A stretch of DNA of 8,219 nucleotides, taken from Acidobacteriota bacterium. GTDB lineage: Bacteria; Actinomycetota; Acidimicrobiia; Spongiisociales; UBA5794. Positions 4,702-8,219 of this stretch are shown here, piece after piece; positions within the stretch are counted from its first letter, which is position 1; the number at the start of each line of letters is the position of its first letter. A program made the position numbers and the translations under genes. Under the pieces are notes generated by a model. That model saw only the letters and a program-made list of their open reading frames with translations, was not told the DNA's origin and did no database searches. Where the stretch lies: NCBI GenBank assembly GCA_004356175.1, contig SMXV01000098.1:1-8219 (forward strand), given 5' to 3'.

Positions 4702-7355
4702 GAAAAGAAACTCCTCGGATTGGTGGCGTATCTGCGCAATTTATTGAATCCCTCAGCCACGTTGTCAATGGCTTGAGTCAGTTCGGTCGCCGATGAATAA
4801 GACTTTGCTCTGTCCAGTTCGCTAATTGACTCGGACGCCATGTCGTGGATTGGCCTCAGCGCCTTTGTTACTTCGGTCCAGTTGATTCGACGCATCGGGA
4901 TTCCGTTGAGCTGTGAGGTGAGACGTTCGAACGCCTGGAGTCCTTGCCTAAGTTGTTCTTCGTGGCCAGCCGCTATGGCCATCGCCAGGGAGTTGCCCGC
5001 AATGTTGATGATTTCTTCAGCGGCGTTCCGCTCGTCGTCACTCAAATCGCCAACGGATGAGCGGGCCTGCTCGAAGAGTTCTACAACGCGTTCAGCAGGA
5101 ATCTGTTCCTCTGACGCAAGCGATCGGCTTATGCTGATAACCGCTCCACCTGTTAGGACCACAAGGTCGAAAGGATCCATTGGTAGTCCAATGTCAACAG
5201 CTGTGAACGCATAGACGGCGGGTCCAACATTCTCGGGATCCTTGAAGATGAGGGATCTGAGCCCGTTTACCACGCTGTCTCGCTCAGCGGCAAGCCATTC
5301 GAGATCGCTGTTTCTCTTCAATCCTGACGCTATGGCTTCGATGTAGTCAGCCGGGTCGGCGCTGGCCTTCGCAACAAAGACACGCCGTTCCACCGAGGTC
5401 ACATGAGGAGATGCCGATGTGTGCGACTCGTCGGCCAACCATTCTCGGTCGAAGTTCGCCAGTAGGCGCAGCATGTCCCGGAAGTCTTCAAGCTCGATGT
5501 CCTGAACCGCCAGACCCCGAATCGCATCAATAAGTCCCCCCGGAAGCTCGAAGGACTCCCCATCTTCTTCTTCCTCCTCCTCCCAGGCCTGTCGGTTGGA
5601 GGTCCAGATGTGGAAAGCTCTTCGGACGGCAGCCAGACGGAGATCGTTGTTCGGAGCTTCAGTGGCAAGTTGGCCCAGGTGATACGCAGCTCGGTCGGGA
5701 TCCATGTGTTCTGCGACGATTCCGGCATTGGCCTGGAGGGCAGCCGTGTAGTCGCCCTCGAGCGCTCGCTCAAGGGCCACCATGGCAGGCTCGTAATTGC
5801 CTTCCTGGTAGTCGGCAAAGGCGAGAAGGTTCAGCGCCTCGTCCCGCACGGCCTCGTCATTGCTGTTCCTCAGGGACTCCCGCGCCAGATCCCTCGCTTC
5901 CGACCAGTCCCAGTCGAGAAGCTGAGCGATACCTCGGCTTAGGTACCAAGGCCCGGCATGTTCTGATTGACCAGGGATGTCCTCTGGGCCTATGAGGTCA
6001 ACCAGAACGGACCAGGTAGTGGGATCGTCTAGGGCCTTCCCGACCAACTGTTGCTCTTCGAAGCTGGCAACGACCGCCTCTAGGACTCCGTTTGAGTCCT
6101 CGAGATCTCCTGCTCGTGAGATATCCCCTTTACGCAGGGCTGTCAGCGCTGCGTAGTGAAAATCTGCCGCCGTGCTCCCCCACTCCCCTTCCACTCCTCG
6201 TTCGTACCTGCGACGGGCGATCTCCCAAGTGTGATTCAACGACTCCAGTGCGTGTTGTGGGAGAGAGTCAGGGTTCACCCTCGCCACCAGCTCATCCGGA
6301 AGATCGGACTCCGCTTCGGTTAGCTCCACCTGGAAATCATCGACCAGATCGTCGAGCGCTCTTCGAGCAGACCGCCAGAGGTCCAGAGCTTCATTGGGAG
6401 CGAGCAGGGCGATGTAACCCTTCCTCGCCGCGATCGCCTTCTCTTCCAGGGAGACCGGCTCTGAGTGCTGTCCCGAAGCTGCCGGCCTGTTTCCGCTGGC
6501 CACGCTCTCGAAGATTCGAGCGGCCTTCTCCGACGATTCCTCGACCGAAGATTCACCCGCGGCCAAGGCGTGAAGCCAGAAGGTCTCGTCATCCTCTGGA
6601 GAAAGACCCAACTCCTGACAGACGACGTCCCAGCGGTTCTCGTCAATTGGCAGAGCCGCTGCCATTCGCAGGGCCAATACACCCGTCATCGACGAGGGCC
6701 ACCCATCAAGAAGATCTGCCTCGTCGCCAGTAAGGGAATAGTCGCCGACGGAAAGCGCTCGGGCCAGGACAGCAACCTTGTCAGGGAATCGATCCGGAGG
6801 AAGGGCAAGGGCTTTCTCTACGGCGACATCAGAGTCGCCGTAGCTCATGGCGGAGTGCATCTGAAGCCAGAGGATCTCCTCCTGGCTAAGACCAGAATCC
6901 TTTGCCATGTCGACTCGGCCCGCAGCGATGGCCGACCGTGCATAGAGGCGCCTATCCGACTGAGAGTCGAGTTGACTTGACTCCGTGCCCTGGTCCTCCA
7001 GCCATCCTGCCAGGCCCGAAGCCCATGACTCCGAGCGCTCCGCCACCGTTTGCAGCCGAAACAACTCAGACGGAACCGAAGACAAATCCAAGACAATCTC
7101 GGCCTTGCCCAGCCTTGAGTTGGAAACGGTTCTCGCTTTGCCCGAGCCAAAAACCACCATCGGCTTAGGGCTCACCCGGACCACAACACCAACGCGCTTC
7201 CTGAGCCCTGCGAAGCGATACGCTGACCCGACCATGTTCGGAGTCCAAGATATGGCATGGATCGAGGCGCCGCATGAACATTCTGCTGACGACTCCTCGG
7301 CTGCTAGTCCGCAAGCAGAGCAGAAAGGACCGATCAAGAAAAGTGGTTCAGTCAC
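4698..7355 (-). CDS. Large zinc-ribbon and TPR-like helical-repeat protein, first gene of the Hsp70 operon
   Basis: 885 residues from the GTG at 7355, preferred because GGTGG lies about seven bases upstream and the product then starts MTEPLFLIG. A GTG at 7382 would add nine residues but has a poorer ribosome site. The N-terminus holds a compact zinc ribbon, Cys12/15/26/28 (CSACG, then CSCG), followed by a beta-looking segment (about 50-95). The rest is almost entirely alpha-helical. A clear TPR-type pair occurs around 467-540 (LLAFADYQEGNYEPAMVALERAL). A run of six Glu followed by Asp sits at about 592-598. No signal peptide or membrane segment, so cytosolic. TPR arrays are protein-binding scaffolds and several bind Hsp70s or clients. 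As the leader of a coupled operon with J-like, GrpE-like and Hsp70 genes, it may be the client receptor or scaffold. No enzyme motif is visible. The stop overlaps the next start (GTGA). I do not recognise the full-length family. Confidence 0.88.
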   Translation of the reverse strand: MTEPLFLIGPFCSACGLAAEESSAECSCGASIHAISWTPNMVGSAYRFAGLRKRVGVVVRVSPKPMVVFGSGKARTVSNSRLGKAEIVLDLSSVPSELFRLQTVAERSESWASGLAGWLEDQGTESSQLDSQSDRRLYARSAIAAGRVDMAKDSGLSQEEILWLQMHSAMSYGDSDVAVEKALALPPDRFPDKVAVLARALSVGDYSLTGDEADLLDGWPSSMTGVLALRMAAALPIDENRWDVVCQELGLSPEDDETFWLHALAAGESSVEESSEKAARIFESVASGNRPAASGQHSEPVSLEEKAIAARKGYIALLAPNEALDLWRSARRALDDLVDDFQVELTEAESDLPDELVARVNPDSLPQHALESLNHTWEIARRRYERGVEGEWGSTAADFHYAALTALRKGDISRAGDLEDSNGVLEAVVASFEEQQLVGKALDDPTTWSVLVDLIGPEDIPGQSEHAGPWYLSRGIAQLLDWDWSEARDLARESLRNSNDEAVRDEALNLLAFADYQEGNYEPAMVALERALEGDYTAALQANAGIVAEHMDPDRAAYHLGQLATEAPNNDLRLAAVRRAFHIWTSNRQAWEEEEEEDGESFELPGGLIDAIRGLAVQDIELEDFRDMLRLLANFDREWLADESHTSASPHVTSVERRVFVAKASADPADYIEAIASGLKRNSDLEWLAAERDSVVNGLRSLIFKDPENVGPAVYAFTAVDIGLPMDPFDLVVLTGGAVISISRSLASEEQIPAERVVELFEQARSSVGDLSDDERNAAEEIINIAGNSLAMAIAAGHEEQLRQGLQAFERLTSQLNGIPMRRINWTEVTKALRPIHDMASESISELDRAKSYSSATELTQAIDNVAEGFNKLRRYATNPRSFFS
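4711..4716 (-). promoter_or_regulatory. Shine-Dalgarno for the J-like gene
   Basis: The minus strand reads GAGGAG nine bases upstream of the GTG at 4701, inside the end of the large zinc-ribbon gene. It supports the GTG start rather than any internal ATG. Confidence 0.6.
5564..5583. repeat. Trinucleotide tract encoding a Glu run
   Basis: A short CTT/CTC-type triplet tract on the plus strand encodes consecutive Glu codons (GAG and GAA) in the large TPR-like protein, just after a TPR-type helical block. Being triplet-based, length changes here would keep the frame. It probably forms a flexible acidic loop between helical blocks. Confidence 0.6.
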
Positions 7356-7382
7356 TGAACCACCACCAGATCTCCAGCGCAC

Positions 7383-7850
7383 GAACGATGTCGCCTATTG
7401 GACGCCCGGCAGTTCCGATGACAGTGCGCGGGCCATCACCTTCGTTGGGGCCGATTCGCCCCGAATCGGGCTCTGTTGTCGAGACCACCTGCAATATCGA
7501 TCCCCCGAAAAGGAGACTTGTCGCTTCAACCTAAGCGAAAAAGCCGAGATCCGTCCAGCAGTTCGATCACATCTCCCTAAGCAAATGTCACATCACAAGC
7601 TGCCAGGGCATCCGACATACCTCAACGGCACCTGTCAAGAATCTCATCTCCGTCTCCTCTCGAGCGTTCTGCGTGCATCTTTGCCAACCGCCGGCGCCGG
7701 TATAGGCCCACCTACCTTGGTCAACTCGTGGCGCGACAGCCCCACCTGGCAAACGAACCGTCTCATACGACAACCTTCAGGAGTAGCAGTGGGGAGTCCG
7801 CGATGCCCGGCCTTGCAAATCAGTGCAGTTTGGGAACTTGACGTCCCTGA
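7383..7850. other. Upstream region with no convincing gene; should contain the operon promoter
   Basis: About 470 bases between the first operon gene and the peptidase fragment. Open frames here lack ribosome sites, or run antisense to other features, and their translations show no recognisable domain. The minus-strand promoter for the operon must lie here or further right, but I could not pick a -35/-10 pair with normal spacing. One plus-strand stretch around 7764-7830, in the frame of the downstream M1 fragment, reads somewhat like the NDHPSDKATFTF region of M1 peptidases (EPSHTTTFR, then GLANQ). If real, it would be a remnant of the same decayed gene, with an internal deletion. That resemblance is weak. 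Confidence 0.5.
7451..7469. promoter_or_regulatory. Perfect inverted repeat, candidate operator or 5' leader hairpin
   Basis: CCGATTCG (7451-7458) and CGAATCGG (7462-7469) are exact inverted copies around CCC. The site lies about 95 bases upstream of the first operon start. Eight-base arms with a 3-base centre fit a dimeric repressor operator or a stem-loop in the mRNA leader. There is no T-run after it on either strand, so a terminator is unlikely. The repeat is seen directly; its function is inferred from position only. Confidence 0.45.
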
Positions 7851-8219
7851 GATGCTCTCGACTTTCTCGAAACCATCTTTGGGCCATTCCCATGGAAGAG
7901 ACTGGGATTGTCGGCTATCAACGGCAAGGGGTTCGCCCTGTCCACTCCAATGCGTATTCTGATCCCAGAATCCGAGCCGAGGACGGTTCTCGTCCACGAA
8001 CTAGCTCACCAGTGGGCCGGAGACGCAGTCACCAGCGAGATTGAGGGGAGCGGCTGGCTCTGGGAAGGACTCGCCACCTACACCGAATCTTTATTCGCAG
8101 AGCACGAGGGACGAAACGTGATCACGACATCGAACATCCTCTCATCGCAGGTCCCCGATGAGACCAGGCCCCTTGATCAGGTCGACTCGATCGACGACAT
8201 ACTCGACTCCGTCACCTAC
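7851..8219 (+). pseudogene. M1-family (gluzincin) aminopeptidase fragment, 5' end lost, runs off the window
   Basis: 123 codons without a stop carry the M1 zinc site: HELAH at 7995-8009, then exactly 18 residues to the third ligand Glu (8064-8066) in WLWEGLATYTE. Upstream, LDFLETIFGPFPW fits the segment that precedes the substrate motif in this family. The motif that should resemble GxMEN (or GFALET in actinobacterial members) reads GFALST, so the Glu that binds the substrate amino group is Ser. The frame has stops at 7839 and 7848 and no credible start. The first in-frame ATG (7950) would drop the upstream core. M1 enzymes normally have a ~200-residue N-terminal beta domain, which is absent here. 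I therefore call it a decayed gene, though a frameshift or sequencing error upstream is possible. The catalytic Tyr would lie beyond the window. It is divergent to the chaperone operon. Confidence 0.7.

Noticed and set aside
7691..7706. Palindrome CCGGCGCCGG followed by TATAGG, as a plus-strand promoter for the peptidase
   Set aside because: The nearest -35-like TTGCCA is only 14 bases away, and the downstream gene has no start, so the element is probably chance GC-rich sequence.
7588..7773. 61-residue minus-strand frame with a TTG start in the upstream region
   Set aside because: The purine stretch before the TTG is too close to act as a normal ribosome site, and the protein has no recognisable feature. 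A short leader peptide cannot be excluded but is not supported.
6985..7962. 325-residue plus-strand open frame spanning the operon start and the upstream region
   Set aside because: Its first part is antisense to the TPR-like gene and its end is out of frame with the M1 fragment. The translation shows no recognisable fold and is low in typical hydrophobic patterning.
7644..7997. 117-residue minus-strand open frame upstream of the operon
   Set aside because: It is antisense to the M1 coding fragment, has a composition expected of a shadow frame, and shows no family signature.
1..8219. CRISPR array, tRNA, rRNA, insertion sequence or phage integration site
   Set aside because: No regularly spaced repeats, no cloverleaf or rRNA-like stretch, no transposase motif and no flanking inverted repeats were seen.

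Overview
The window looks like a piece of an actinobacterial chromosome. Base composition is moderately GC-rich by eye, starts are a mix of GTG and ATG, and two domain types typical of Actinobacteria are present: a DUF2510-type N-terminus and a duplicated Septum_form-type extracytoplasmic module. Nothing in the window fixes the genus.

Layout, read on the minus strand, where almost all genes lie. Positions 7355 to 440 hold one five-gene operon. In transcription order it encodes (1) a large zinc-ribbon plus TPR-like helical-repeat protein, (2) a small J-domain-like protein whose HPD motif reads DPD, (3) a 165-residue helix-then-strand protein in the position and with the general build of a GrpE-like nucleotide exchange factor, (4) an Hsp70 ATPase with intact nucleotide-binding motifs but a short C-terminal lid, and (5) a predicted single-pass membrane protein with two zinc knuckles inside and two cysteine-paired Septum_form-like domains outside. 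Three of the four junctions are 4-base stop/start overlaps (GTGA, ATGA, GTGA). The fourth places a strong Shine-Dalgarno across the preceding stop codon. The set therefore looks like one co-translated unit: an Hsp70 machine with its own divergent co-chaperones, linked to a membrane-spanning partner and a scaffold. I do not recognise it as a named system.

Downstream, at 327 to 64, is a small DUF2510-start gene with its own good ribosome binding site. An exact 11-bp tandem duplication (189-210) appears to have shifted its frame just after the DUF2510 motif. Deleting one copy restores a more natural 101-residue reading frame ending at position 11.

Upstream of the operon, 7383-7850 carries no convincing gene. 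It should hold the operon promoter, and it contains a perfect 8-bp inverted repeat (7451-7469). From 7851 to the right edge the plus strand encodes the catalytic heart of an M1-family (gluzincin) aminopeptidase, HELAH-x18-E, but with in-frame stops and no start upstream. This is most likely a decayed gene whose remainder lies beyond the window.
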